64,000 bases of DNA from Lunularia cruciata (GCA_948567375.1 OX419755.1:6763001-6827000), one strand, 5' to 3'; shown: positions 34,231-46,821, counted from the stretch's first letter. Program-made: numbers and translations. Notes: a model not told the origin generated them from the letters alone.

Positions 34231-34696
34231 AATGATGAAGCTAAGATAGACTACCTTTATCATAAAGCAACAAGCTATATTTTTCCATCTCATGTTTGCA
34301 GGAGAGAGTGTAAATTGGGCAAGGTGTTTCTACCTAAGGACAAGGCAAATGATAGTGCAGCAGAGAATGGACTTGCTGCTTCACTATTTCATACCTTTTG
34401 CAACCCATTACTACTTAAGATTGAATTGCTCAGCTTGAGGAGAGAAGACAAATTGTATCATATTTCTATCCAAACTTGCATCAAGATGTGGATGAGGAGG
34501 AGAAGTGATACATGGTGGAGATCAAGGAGAGTTACTAGCATTTTGCAAGAATTAGACAAGAGAATACTTTTCCAATTCCAATACCTTGATTGAAGAAGAG
34601 AAGCCAACCCAAAGATATTGTTTCTCCAACCAAGTGGAGGACAACTCGTTGATTGAATCTAAGTCAAGCGGTAGCGGTAGTTGACCTATCATCAAG
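34231..34696. other. Target DNA right of copy 2, no recognisable gene
   Basis: This continues 9546-10486 once copy 2 is removed. It has a 92-codon plus-strand open stretch (34315-34593) with no family match. The left part was probably coding in some older element, but nothing diagnostic remains. Confidence 0.35.
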
Positions 34697-35290
34697 TGTA
34701 ATGTTTCAAGGATAGGAGAACCCCTAAGATAATTAGAAGAGAAGAAACACAAAGCTTTAGCCCTCAATACTCTAATGCTTGAAAAGAGCACCTTGTCTTT
34801 ATTATATGATAAAGATAATCCACTCAAAGGAAGCTCCACTCTTGGACCAAATACATGGATTGGTGATATGTCAACAAGCTCCACCCTTAAATTAATTATA
34901 TGGATGAGTGACATGTTTTTCCTTGTTCTATTTGCTTAGTCAAACAAGTTTGACCAAAGAGAATCTCTAGGGAATCATCCTACAAGAACCTCAAAATAGC
35001 ATGGGTGAAGTATTGTTGGAAAGCTCTTAATAAGACAAAAATTAGGGAGAGAAAGCTTGTCTTCTTGCCCAAAGTGGAGGAGGACCATTTTATTTTTGAG
35101 GTCTAGTTCATCCATTTAGGCCTCCAAAATTGGCTCTAAAATTGTGTTTTTGGCTCCTACTCTATTAGTAAAAGTACTCATTTAGTGGCACCTCTATGTG
35201 ATCTACTTAGACTATCATACATAATATCCTTGTAGATGTTACCAAACCAATTTCCACCTCTAGATAATATATCTAGCTAATGGTATTACA
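34697..35290 (-). repeat. X2: family X LTR, likely the 3' LTR of G2
   Basis: 594 bp between TGTAATGTTTC and GGTATTACA on the plus strand. Unlike the other X copies, no matching 5-bp flanks are seen. On its inner side the minus strand has a purine-rich AAAAGGGAAGATATT immediately before the LTR, fitting a polypurine tract of the adjacent minus-strand element. That ties the X LTR family to G2. Confidence 0.65.
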
Positions 35291-35556
35291 AATATCTTCC
35301 CTTTTAAGATAACAACAACATTGCAAAATTGTTGCTCAAAAGATTGCACTAACACCAATGCATGGGTCAAGTTGGCTATAGGCTCCCATGTTGCCTCATA
35401 TAATGTGTACTCTTTCCAATGTACAAGATATTCCACATGCGAGTGGCGGGTACAACAAATATATTTTTGGAGAATACATTTGACTTCATATTCCTCCGTG
35501 CCATCAATGAGTGTTGGACAAGGTCTAACTTCTTGTATGGAAGTAAAGTAGGCTGA

Positions 35557-36006
35557 TCAAGGTGCACATCTAAATAGTAAGAACACATGGAACATTGGAT
35601 GGATCTTCATGTGTGGTGGTAGCTTGAGGTGATAAGCCATTGTGCCAATTTGATGGAGAATGGGAACAAGCCCAATGAAATGAGGTCTAAGCTTATGAGG
35701 GCCAATTAACATGAGGTTGGTTATGGAGTTGATCCCTAATGCTAAACTCCATGTGCTTGCAATGTGCATTTGCATATTGTTTCTATCAATTTTGGGCAAT
35801 TTGCAACCTATGCTTGGCATTCTCCACATCTTGTTGGATTCTAGAATAGAAGTGTTGACCATGTCAACCTTTGTAGCCATTAGGCAGATCTTCACCAAGC
35901 TTGATGGTGTGAAAAGATGCTCTCTATACATAAGGAAGAATGGTATGACTTGTGTCAATACATTCACCAAATGCAGGCATTTGGCATTGTAGGAAAATTC
36001 TACCAA
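35557..36006 (-). pseudogene. G2 integrase C-terminal remnant
   Basis: 149 open codons; the end (LRPHFIGLVPILHQIGTMAY then LKLPPHMKIHPMFHVFLL) is the GPY/F-type C-terminal module typical of chromovirus integrases. The catalytic core upstream (36010-36500) is broken beyond clear reading. Confidence 0.75.
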
Positions 36007-36696
36007 TGGAAGTAAGATGTCCTACTTTTCTTGCTCCTCTAAGGTAAAGCTCTATAGCATATCCTCAATAGTACAATAAGCCTACTTTTTGGTCCATTGG
36101 TTTGTAGATAGTATGTTTTGGACATGGCCAATTTAGTTTTGAAGAGGCCAAAGAGTGTCTCCAAAATAACTAGTGAATTAAGTGCCTCAATTGATGATGA
36201 GCACTCAAGATATGCCATGGTGTGACTATAGCTAAGTACAATTGAGCTAATTGTGGAGCAATCACATCCTTAGTCATAGAACACAAATGAATCATTTTGC
36301 TAAGTTTACTACAAAGACTACAATGGAGTCAAACCCTGAGGTGGTCTTGGGCAATTCACAAACTAGATCTATGTTGACTTGTTCTCAACATTGTGTAGGA
36401 GTATGGAGAGGTTGAAGGACTCTTGTAAAAGCCTGATTATAGGCTTTGTTTTGTTGATATAGTAGGCAACTTCAAACATACTCCATCACATCATTGCTCA
36501 TCTTAGCCCAATAGTAATGGTGTTTGACTGTATTTGAGGTCTTGTCCACTCCAATATGACCTACAATGGTATAATCATGACAATTCGCAGAGATGGTGGT
36601 TCTTAGGTCTAGGGCCTCTAGGATCCATAACTTGCCATCATGAAAGGTGAATCCTTGGGTATTTGTTACACCCTTGGATGATTGAGCTCCTACAAT

Positions 36697-36984
36697 CTAT
36701 GGGTCAATCTTCATAGGAATAAGAATTCTTGGCCAGGATTTTGGATTCATCTTCACCTCTACTACCAATTTTTTGCCATAAGTATTTGGGTGAATCCATC
36801 TACAAGTTACTTCTTGCCTTCCACATATGTGATCATCATGTTGAACCGTTGTCTCCACTTTGCATATTAAATCTATCAATAAGATAGATCTTTTTATATC
36901 TAGAGGTTTGTGGTATGTCTCCACTACAAATGCTTTCTTGCCAAGGTAGTGCTTCCAATGCTTGGTTGCAATGAAAATGGCCAA
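36697..36984 (-). pseudogene. G2 RNase H remnant
   Basis: Contains FIATKHWKHYLGKKAFVVET followed by YHKPLDI, equivalent to the RNase H segment HYLRG..F.V.TDHK.L of Ty3 elements, with the catalytic Asp changed. The frame is lost on both sides. Confidence 0.65.
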
Positions 36985-37679
36985 CTCTTCTCATTTGGTG
37001 GTGTGATAGTTGTGTTTTGTTGGTAATAGCTTTTGAAAGAAATATGCAATTGGGTCTCATCCATCATTCCATTCTTGTTGTAGTACTACTCTTATTGCAA
37101 TGCTTGATGCATCTATAGCTAGCTTGATTGGACACTTTGGGTCATACTATTTCAAGATTGGTGCATGTGTTAATGCATCCTTCAATTCCTAAAAGGTCAA
37201 TTCTTGTAAGGTTCTCCATATCCACCTTTTTTCCTTGCCAAGTAGTGCTATTAGAGGTTGTGTGACCTTGGAGAAGTCCTTGATAAATTGATGTAAAATT
37301 CCATTAATCCCAAGAAACTCTTGAGTTGAGTGTGATCTTCTAGAGCATCTCATTTTTGAATGAAATTTATTTTATCTTTTAACACTTGGATACTTTCTAC
37401 ACTTACTTTGTACCCCAAGTAGTCTACTTTAGACTTGCCAAACTCACACTTTGGGATTTTGGCATATAATTGATTTTATCATAGAATCAAGAGGACTTCT
37501 TGTAGATGGTGCTTGTGCTCCATCATCATCTCATTGTAGACTAAGATGTCATCAAGGAAAATGATCATAGATTTATCTAAGTATGGAAAAAATATGTCAT
37601 TCATCAAACTCATGAAAGTGGTTAGTGTGTTGGTGAGGCCAAATGGCATCACTACATACTCAAAGTGACCATACCTTGT

Positions 37680-37889
37680 TCAAAAGGCAATTTTGTGTAT
37701 GTCTTCCTTGACAATCCTAATTTGGTTGTTATCACTCCATAGATCAAGTTTGGTGAAGTGCTTTGCCCCATTGAGTTGATTGAACAAGACATCCATGCAA
37801 GGTAATGGGTATTTGTTGTTCATTGTTTGTTGATTTAGTCTTTGATAGTCAATGCACATGCCCATTGCTCCATCCTTCTTCACAAACAA
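37680..37889 (-). pseudogene. G2 reverse transcriptase remnant
   Basis: It shows VKKDGAMGMCIDYQRLNQQT, then KYPLPCMDVLFNQLNGAKHF and TKLDLWSDNNQIRI, the first RT blocks of Ty3/gypsy elements. The catalytic YxDD block is not in the same frame. Confidence 0.85.
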
Positions 37890-38160
37890 GACAAGAGCCC
37901 CATATGATGATACATTAGGTTGGATAACCCTTTCTGCAACATATCCTCAATTTGAGCCTTATAGTCCTCTAACTCATGAGGTGATAGTTAATATGGGGCT
38001 TTACAAGGAGGTTTCTTCCCAAGAAGTATCTCAATTTTATGATCTTCTCTCCTTTTTGGTGGTAATCTTGAAGGTAAATCATCTAGAAAAAACTCATTGA
38101 CCACATCTTTCAATTTCTCAAGAATTTGTCAATTGAGTTGTGCACTTTGAACTTCTCTTA

Positions 38161-38367
38161 TTAGATCATGAAACATCTATCTATCCTATTGATAGATGTT
38201 GTCCTTATGACATAGAGAGGCAATTCTTGTCTCTGTGATCTTTCTTTAATCCCAAAGATCTTCCATTGGCTAGTTCTCATTAGTTTCTTTTTCCAATTGA
38301 CCATGGGGCTGTAGTGTTTTATCCATTGCATGCCTAGGATTGCATTGTAACAAGCTAACCATATCAC
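38161..38367 (-). pseudogene. G2 protease-region remnant
   Basis: Contains YNAILGMQWIKHYSPMVNW, the distal protease segment (D-x-ILG-x-x-W) seen in Ty3 elements. The catalytic DSGA part further upstream is not readable. Confidence 0.65.
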
Positions 38368-39229
38368 TCACCACTCAATTTCTTCCTTATACCCTCCTAC
38401 AAAGAGTGTTAACTTTCTAGGTAATGACTCAATTCTCCTTGTTTGACCATTAGGTAACACTACTTCTTCATTCTCATCCTTCTCTAGTTCAATCTCCAAC
38501 CTTATTGCAATAAAGCAAGACAAAAAAATTCTCTATTGTTGTAGGGTCTATCAATACTCTCACCTAATTGCCTTCTAGGACTCCATTAACAACAACCAAT
38601 TTTCTTCCTCCACCTTTGCATAGTTTTCCTCTTCCTCTTCCTACTTTTACTCTTCTCCATTGAGCCAATAAGGCCACAAGGTACATGTACTAGCAATCTT
38701 TGTTTCCTTATGTGATTTCAGCATCCTCCTCTTCAATTTGTCTCTTCATGTTGTTCAAAGGTTGCTTGTATGGAGGTTGAGTGCCTCTACAAAGACAAGT
38801 AGACAATTGATGGCTATGTGCCTAACTTGGCCACAATTATTAAAAAATTGTTATTCTCAAGCTCCTTCTCTTTGTAGGACTCCATCTTTCAAATCTTCAA
38901 CCTATCCCTATTCTCCTTGGAATGGTTGTGCTCCTTGGTCTTGGAACCAAATTTTGTCCAATTTTGTAGGAACTAGTTCACCAAAATGTGGTGTGTTAGC
39001 CCAATCGTGTTGAGTTAGGACTACCTCTTCACTTCTTCAAGCATCCCTACTATTCTTGAGCACAAGAAATGACTTCAAAAATAGTGCAAGGGTTTTATAA
39101 TTTTATCTCTTCGTGAATTTGCTCCTTTAACTCCCATTTGAAATTATCAAGAACTTTTGTTGCACTCATATTAGTTATTATGACTTGTAGATCAAGAAAT
39201 GCCTCCATGTATTCTTGGATGTTATTCTT

Positions 39230-39451
39230 CTACTTCAACCCCCATAGTTTGGTTTGGGCTATTTGCATAGAATCCCTGAATTGGAAATTTTTCAATAGCC
39301 TTTCTTGCATTGCTGTCCAGGTGATCTCCCTTTCTTCTGCAAACATTGAATGCTTCCAAGAATCATGCCTGCTACTTGTATTGGCCCACCAGAAGATGAT
39401 CTTTTGGTGGAGAAGGAGGATGAGTTCAAGATGGTGCTTCAAGAGGAGCAC
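39230..39451 (-). pseudogene. G2 gag remnant
   Basis: 73 open codons with a WTAMQERLLKNFQFRDSMQ-like stretch, reminiscent of the gag W..F...F/FR region. It is short and without a zinc knuckle, so the call rests on position upstream of protease and strand. Confidence 0.45.
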
Positions 39452-39480
39452 AATCTCAACACTTTGTCCAGACTATGCAA

Positions 39481-41577
39481 GCCAGACCAAGGGAACCTAC
39501 CAAAGAAGAGGAGAGCTTGGAGGATTTAAGTTTAAAGGTGAGACAATCTAGACTTCAGGTTGCAGCACAAGTAGCGGTCTCAAAAGACAAAAAAGGACCA
39601 AAAAAGACAAATTTCAAGGAGTGAACTACTTATTGAGTGTGGTTTGTCCTTTGTTGGTGTATTTGCAAGAAAGGATGCAAGAGTCAAAGAAAGAACATCC
39701 TGAGGTAAGGAATGAACTTCAATTGGTGAAGGCATTCAATAGATTAATCTTGCAATTAAAGGTAATGTTGGTTGAACGTATGGATGAAGCCAAGGTTCTT
39801 CGGTTTTGATGCTACAATCCAACAACAAAGCCTTAGCAACTTGTAGGGAGGTTTCAAGCAACATGGCAATTATTTAGAGTGCCAAAAAGAAGAGTTGAAG
39901 GAGCAAAAAGAGGCACTCAAGAAATTGAAGGAGGAGTTAGAAGACGCTCAAATTGACTTAGGCCATCAACAAATGTAGATCTGAATGCAAGAATAGGTAG
40001 TGGAGGAGCTAAGGCAAGTCATAGTAGAGAAAGACCAAGCTTGGCAATAGGAGCTTCCTAGCAAAACAAGAGAATAGCAACATTTATATGATTTGGTGAA
40101 GTGTGTCAAAGCCCAAGTTGTTCAGGAGGAAGTGGAGAGAAAGAAGGTAGAGGCAAAGCATGTTGAGGAGTTGTAGCTACTTTGTATGCAATTGGAGGAG
40201 GAGGTGATCCAATGTGACTCACTCTCAACAAAGAAAGGTTTGGGTACAATTAGTGAGGTCACTACCTAGCTGAATGCAATACTCAATACTAGTACCAAGG
40301 TGAAGTTAGAAGAAGCTTACCTACATAAGCTCATGTTGCTAGTGCAAGAAACCCAAAGGAGAAAGATCTAAATACTTTATTGATTTGCCTTAGAGATAGA
40401 GTAGATAGGAAGATGATTGAGGTAGGAGATAACATATGCCTCAAATTTGATTTAGTTAAAACTAATGTAGACAATCTCACTCATAATCTAAATGAAAGTA
40501 GAATAATTTGACCCAAATTTGTCAAGATTAGGGTGCATGTGACTTTGGATGAGTTATCAGAGTCATCTGAACTAGTTAGGATGGAGAAAGGAAAGATAGC
40601 TAGGACACTTATGACCTTAGTCTTAGTATAGACTAATGAAGAAGAAATGGTGGTAGAAGTAGTAGATGAACCTAAAGTGCAAGAGACACTTGTAGTGGAT
40701 TTGGATGAAGAAGTTGAAGTTGAGGTAGTACTCGGATTGGATTAGAGTAGTAATAGTTACCAATTTGAAGTGGTAGAATGACAGTTTTTATTTGGAGATT
40801 TGTAGGAAGTAGTCAAGTAGTTTAGACAATTTTTATAATTACCTAGTGGTCTGCCTATTTAAAGCAACCATTTGTAGCATTATGTATTTAGTATTTGAGT
40901 AGAAGAATGAGTAAAGCTAAGTGTTGGACCAACACTGGTCATTTTGCTTAAGTCTGAGTATCAATCAACCATTTTCATTTGTGAGTGAATGGAGAAGTTT
41001 GGATTATAATTGAGATTGTGTTAGATGTTAGATTTTGCAACTCTAGATTTCATTTTGTGTGTTTGATCCTGAATGGAGTTGCATTTGAAGCATAATGTTG
41101 GTAGTATTTGTTATTTTTTATTGCAAGCAAGCAACTAATGCAAAGTCATTTTGAAATGGGAAGTTGCACCTTCAATGGAGGGGTAGAATGCAATTTCAAG
41201 GTGAAGTAGCCTTCTTTATATCAACTAAATCATCACAATCAAGGCCAATTTGGAAAGTAATTGAAGAATTGTGAGTTTTGGTGACACTTCACTTAGCGTT
41301 CTTTGTATCAACTAAATCATCACAATCAAGATCAATTTGGAAAGTAATTGAAGAATTGTGATTTTTGGTGACACTTAATTGTGGTAATACTACTATTGAG
41401 CATTTGCTACTCTCTTGGTTGGGTGTGGTTTCTGCCCAAGAGATTAAAGATGTAAAGAAGAGAACTACATTGTTAGCTTTTACTTCATTTTGACCATTTC
41501 TGACTTGTATTTCTATGGGAACGAATGATTACTCACCTAATACTAATACTACAAAACTGATACTTGTAGGGTTATCA
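39481..41577 (+). mobile_element. Z2: element of family Z with broken coiled-coil coding region and LTR-like end
   Basis: Plus strand. Bases 39610-39809 and 39870-40350 encode Lys/Glu/Leu/Gln-rich segments (for example EELKEQKEALKKLKEEL) typical of coiled coils, interrupted by TAG codons. Bases 40480-40745 match the small ORF of Z1. Bases 40745-41577 match the Z1 right half and end GGGTTATCA next to a fragment of copy 4. No RT is seen, so the class stays open. Confidence 0.5.
41211..41372. repeat. Tandem duplication of about 80 bp in Z2
   Basis: Two adjacent copies of CTTTATATCAACTAAATCATC...TTTTGGTGACACTT differing at a few bases. Z1 has only one counterpart, so it arose in Z2. Confidence 0.8.
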
Positions 41578-42036
41578 TAGACTCTCATTTCTCTGATGTA
41601 ATCCATTCATTTTTCCACTCAAATCAAATATGTACTTGATCCTTCACTCAAAAATCTGCTAACAGCTAGGTACTAATTATGGTCAAGCCACAACTACTCT
41701 AGCTAAGAGATTCCAAGTGATGCTTGCCAACCTTTGTCCGCCATATCCAAGAACTTGAATGGTCACCATTAGAGAAGTGAGCTCTCTAGAGCTGCACTTT
41801 GAAGGTATACCCATCTGCTTGACTTAGGTCTCCAATCCTAATGATGCCACTCACGGCACATCTGACAATGCAAATGGTGCAAGTGACAGTGGATCCCACC
41901 ATGTGATCAATAGCCCTAACATAAAATTGGACCTCCAACAAGTAGTCCATAAGTAACTACCAAAATACTTATGACTATCAATACTACCACTCGAACGTCC
42001 AAGCAATCTAGCTTTGGCGCTACAAATGTCATGACA
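41578..42036 (-). mobile_element. Copy 4: isolated A repeat of the DNMT-PHD family
   Basis: About 437 bp (41600-42036) match repeat A on the minus strand, starting TGTCATGACATTTGTAG and ending in the A-type inner edge, followed by about 20 bp of leader (41579-41599). The rest is absent where Z2 abuts. As leader follows the repeat, this is an A1, the 5' end of a lost minus-strand copy. Confidence 0.8.
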
Positions 42037-42162
42037 CCCACTAGAGTTATTATCATTACTACTAAAAGAATTCTAGTGTTGTTTTAGCTTTGGGTGAAGT
42101 TGAACTCCTAAATTCAACCTTGCAAATTAAAATACTTATTAAGTTGTTGAGTGATGAAGATG
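42037..42162. other. Short spacer between copy 4 and X3
   Basis: AT-rich, no recognisable content. Confidence 0.3.
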
Positions 42163-42751
42163 TGTAATACTCCAAGGACAAGAGAACTCTTTGAGAGAGA
42201 TACAAGAGAGAATACACAGATTCCACACTCAATCCTCTGATGCTCCAAAGGAGCACCTTCTCTTTATTATATAGCCAAGGAAGATCTCCTCCAATGAAGC
42301 TCTACCATAGGATTAGGTACATGGATAGGTGACCTATCAGCAAGCTCCGCCCTTAGATTACTTGCTTGGATGGGTGACATGTTGGTCTAGGTCCCATCTA
42401 GTTGGTCAAATAGGCTTTGATTGGAAGGAATCTTTTAAGGAATCTTCTTATTGGAATCTCAGAATCACGTGGGTGAAGTACCATTGGAAAGCTCTCTGAA
42501 AGACAAACCAAGGGGGAGGGAAGGCTTGGCTTTCCTCCATTGGAAGAGAATGTGCAGATTTTCAAGGCCTAATTCATCCGTTTAGGCCTCCAGAATTGCC
42601 TCTAAAATTTTCAAGCCCATTTGGCTTTTGCACTATTAGTAGAAGTGCTCTTTTGGTGATACCTCTATTTGATCTATGTTCTCCATCATGTGTAACATCC
42701 AAACCAAACCAAATTTCATTCTAGATCATCTATCTAGATATTGGTATTTTA
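42163..42751 (-). mobile_element. X3: solo LTR of family X
   Basis: 589 bp from TGTAATACTCC to GGTATTTTA on the plus strand, flanked by AGATG (42158-42162) and GGATG (42752-42756), a 5-bp duplication with one transition. Same family as X1. Confidence 0.85.
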
Positions 42752-43701
42752 GGATGCAAGTTCTATGTGATTGATCTCCCTTATGCTTTGCAATGATAAG
42801 ACTACATCTACAAGATATTTCAGCCATATCATATGCATGAGAGCACTAATATATAGTGATGATTAAAAACTTCATTTCAACTATCTCCATGATATAATCA
42901 CTTTTGTTCAATAAACATATTTTTTCCATTGAGTGTCATACATTATTGTCCTTGTAGGTGCTAGCCCTACTAGGAAATCTTGCCTAAAAGTTCCACAAGG
43001 ATGATTGCAATTTTTTGACCAGCAAGGGTATAAAGTCTTTTGTATATGATGATAAGAAGGTAAGCTAATAACTTCAATAGACTCAAAGACAGATTGAAAT
43101 GAGATATAGTCAACAACAATAGACATGTTTTTTTGGAAGAAACCAATTAATGGAAAATTTGTTCCTCAAAGCATGAGCCTAACATTTTGGGAGATTTCAA
43201 AACTATTTTCTCTAATAGAAATGGAATAATTATGTGATGGTTCGTTATTTCCAACTCATGACCAACATTGCGAGTGGCATAACTATGATGGTCTTCATAC
43301 TATCTTCAAATTGTTTAGCAAGTGAAATATTTTACCTTACCTTAAGCTTGGACAGATAATACAAAAAGGATGGAAGAAACTAAAATTACTTAGTAATCAC
43401 CATAGTTGGGAGCACTTTTAGAATCTTTTTAGTGATAGATAAACCAATAGAGGCAAATGGCTCTTTAGTTCATAATACTTTCCAAGTTGTGCTTCCACGT
43501 TTTGAAACAAAGAAGTCTTGGTGATTCAAGTATAGTAGTAGTCAATTAATTGTATGAACTTCATCCCAAAGCAAATGAACTACCAATTCTCATATCTCCA
43601 CTCCATAGAAAATGAAGCATTACATGTCATCTCTTGCATAGTATACAATCCTTGACAATGTATATTTCAATATGTTAGTCACATTTCAAGATGCAAGGGC
43701 T
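42752..43701. other. AT-rich DNA between X3 and X4, nothing recognisable
   Basis: No ORF of family interest and no clear repeat. Confidence 0.3.
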
Positions 43702-44300
43702 TGTAATGTTCCAAGGATAGGAGAACTTTCAAGAGAAACATAACAAAAAAACACAAAGTGTCACACTCAATACTTTGGTGCCCCAAAGGAGCACCTTGTC
43801 TTTATTTTATAGCAAAGAAGATTCCCTCAAATGAAGCTCCACCATTGGATCTGATATAAGGATTGGTGACATGTTAGCAAGCTCCACCCTTAGATTAGTT
43901 GTATAAATTGGTGACATGTTGGTTCTTGTTCTATGTGGTTGGTCAAACAAGTTTGACCAGAGGAAATCTTTGGAGAATCTTCCTATAACATTCCCTAAAG
44001 ATTTGTATGGGTGAGGTATTGTTGGAAAGCTCTCAAGAAGATAAATAGTGGGGGAAGAAAGCAAACCTTTATTCCCAAAGTGGGAGAAACTCTTTTTATT
44101 TTCTAGGCCTAAGTCCTCCGTTTAGGCCTCCAAAATTGGCTTTGAAGTTTTTAGGTTGTTTTTGGCTCTCCTTATTGATAGAAGTTTTCTTTTGGTGACA
44201 CATCTACTTGATCTACTTACTTGATCATATATAACATCTTTCTAGATGTTACCAATCTAAATTTTACCTCTAGATAATATGTCTAGCTAATAATATTATG
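43702..44300 (-). mobile_element. X4: solo LTR of family X
   Basis: 599 bp from TGTAATGTTCC to AATATTATG, flanked by GGGCT (43697-43701) and GAGCT (44301-44305), consistent with a 5-bp target duplication. Confidence 0.83.
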
Positions 44301-44324
44301 GAGCTTGTGCAAGGTAACACTTGG

Positions 44325-44650
44325 AAAAATGTACTTTGATGCTCTTTGTGCTAAATTTATTAAAGAAAATTAATAATCCTTGTAGCAAACTGCCTATGCA
44401 GACCAATATGCTTGCATAGACCAACCAACTTCCATAAACCCAACCTGTATAGACCATCTAATTTATGTAAACTTGACCTGGTTGTGTGGACTAAAAGAAA
44501 TACTTTGAAGCTCTTTATTCTAAGCACATTAAAGAACTTCAATCATCTTTGTAATTATTGTTGTATTAGACCAACATGCTTGCACAAACTAGCATACTTG
44601 CATAAACCAATCCTATGCACTTGCATAGATCAACCTTTGCAAACTCTCAA
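44325..44650. repeat. Diverged tandem duplication of about 165 bp
   Basis: Words TACTTTGATGCTCTTTGTGCTAA... (44332) and TACTTTGAAGCTCTTTATTCTAA... (44500), each followed by TTAAAGAA and GACCAA-CATGCTTGC-type words, mark two diverged units. The resulting plus-strand open stretch (44412-44759) is probably a by-product. Confidence 0.6.
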
Positions 44651-45143
44651 TATCCACACAAAACCACACAATAAAAATCACGACTCAATGTATCACAAAC
44701 TTCACACTATCTATACACTACACAACTTTGAGCACAAACCAAATTTACAAAAGCTTTGAATTAAAAGGATTTGACCATACTTTACAAAGAATTTGAATTG
44801 TAATCACCTAAGAAACCATGGTAGACTCATCTTGATAATACATATATAGAAAAACACGCATCATCCTTCTAATTTTTTTCAAGAGACTTTCTTGCTCTAG
44901 CTAATTCTAGCGTCATACACTCCACTTGCTTTGCTTGGACCTTCCCTCCTTGAATCATAGTTTCTCCCATTTGGCTTTATGTTTCTTGCTAAGGACCATC
45001 TTCTCTAATTCATATTTCTCAAACTATTATTTTGGCTTCAACTTTGGCTCAATACTTCTCCATGTTGGCTAACTTTTTGGCTTATTTTGGTCTCTCTTGA
45101 GCTTCCAAAGTTAAGTCCTTAATTTCTTATGATTAGCAATATC

Positions 45144-45680
45144 TTAGGAGAATGTAACAATAGGAGGTGTCATCTTTGAATTCCCTTTCCCCACCTTCTT
45201 CCTCTTATGATTCTCACTTTCATGCCTTGTTGCTTTCTCTCCTCTTTCTCCTTCTTGGTCTCTTGTCTCTATAGCAACAAAATCATCAATTGCAATTTCC
45301 TCTACATGACCATCCTCATGTATGCTTGATATCAAGCTTAGAACATAATAAGAAGGTGGTGATATGCTACCCTCTTCTTGCACCTCTAGCCTATGACCAT
45401 TACAATCATTCTCACCTTGGGCACTTGAGAATATAAAATCAAATGAATCTATTATTGGTGTATTAGGGATTGAATCAAACTAGGTAGTTCTTGATTTGGG
45501 AGTGCTTTCCTTGCTATACTCTTCATCCTCCTTATTATCCTCATGTGCAACTTTTGGCTCATTTTTCTCTCCATTATCATGCAATTCAATAATATCCATT
45601 GTATTCCCTAAACCTAAAGTGATGAAGGTAGGTGAGAAATTTGTGCTTTGCTTTGAAATATCCAGTCCATGAAAATGCAA
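45144..45680 (-). pseudogene. Remnant of an acidic, unrecognised coding region
   Basis: Two minus-strand open stretches (45480-45680 and 45144-45383) with Glu/Asp/Lys-rich, low-complexity sequence. They do not match a family I know. Location among retrotransposon debris suggests transposon origin; a non-coding, purine-biased strand is the alternative. Confidence 0.25.
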
Positions 45681-46281
45681 GCACTTATAATTTTGTTTAT
45701 CCTCTATTTTTCTTGCCTCCTTTTAAGGTCCTTCTTGTAAAACCTTCTTCCATGCTTTTGTCCTTCGAAATATTTTGTAGACTTGTAGGAAGTCATTTAT
45801 CTTCGCCACTTCTTCTTTAATCTCATCTTGTTCATCTTTGTGTGAAATCCTCTCCCAAACCTCACAAGATAGGTGGCAATCATGCTAAACATCAGTTTCT
45901 ACATTGGTTTCTTGCAGGGGATGTTAGATACATGGCCATCATGCAAAATCTTGTGTTTTTCTACATTGGTTTCTTGCAAGACCTCCTTGTAATACCCAAA
46001 AAGAGCTTAGAATCTTCCATATAGTCTAGAATCTAGGCCCAGCAATGACTAACCATTCTAAATTTGTCGTTGAATTTCTCATCTTCTACTTTTGCATTGT
46101 TCATAAGTGTAGTATTGGGTATTTTGAACTTGTTGTCAAATGCATTCAAGGGGTAAAGGAGACTAAGACATCATTTTCAACAAAGCTTGGAATCTTTCAT
46201 TTGGCAATGACATTATCATAGAACCCATTTAGATATTTGGCAATCACTCTAAAGTAGAACCTATCAAGATGGGAGTACCAT

Positions 46282-46821
46282 TGTAACAACTTGAGGACAA
46301 AATCATACAAAATTGGAACTCTCAAAAAACTCTAATGCCCCAAGCAAGCACCTTGTCTTTATTATATAGCAAAGAGGATCCCCTAAAAGGAAGCTACACC
46401 CCTGGATCAGATGCATGGATTGGTGACATGTCAATCCTTGTCCTATATGGTTGGTCAAACAAGTTTGACTTTGGGGAATCTTCCTATAGAGAGCTCAAAA
46501 CAACATGGAAGAGGTGCAATCAAAAAGATCTAGATAATACAAACAAGGTGGAGAGAAAGGCAACACCTTTTTTCTTTAATATGAGGAGAAAGATTCCATC
46601 ATTCAAGGCCTAATTCTTTTGTTTAGGCTTCCAAAATTGACTTTGAAGTTTTTGGTGTGCTTTTAGCTTTTGCCTTATTAATGGAAGTCCTCTTTTAATG
46701 ACTCCTTTATTTGATCTATTTAGACCATCATTGTATAATATCTCTAAAGATATCACCAAGCTAATTTTCACCTATGGCTAATTTGTCCCTGTGGCTAATT
46801 TGTCTAGCTATTGGTATTACA
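46282..46821 (-). mobile_element. X5: solo LTR of family X
   Basis: 540 bp from TGTAACAACTTG to GGTATTACA, flanked by ACCAT (46277-46281) and ACCAC (46822-46826). It is the last clear transposon copy on the right side of the retrotransposon block. Confidence 0.83.

Larger units (their letters stand above)
35291..39480 (-). mobile_element. G2: degenerate Ty3/gypsy element, 5' truncated
   Basis: A minus-strand series of gag (39230-39451), protease (38161-38367), RT (37680-37889), RNase H (36697-36984) and integrase C-terminus (35557-36006). All pieces are short and separated by stops and shifts. The 5' LTR is missing; the sequence beyond about 39500 belongs to another, plus-strand element. Family level: chromovirus-like Ty3, judged by the integrase tail. 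Confidence 0.85.

Noticed and set aside
44412-44759. 115-codon plus-strand ORF
   Set aside because: It results from a diverged tandem duplication and has a biased, low-information composition.
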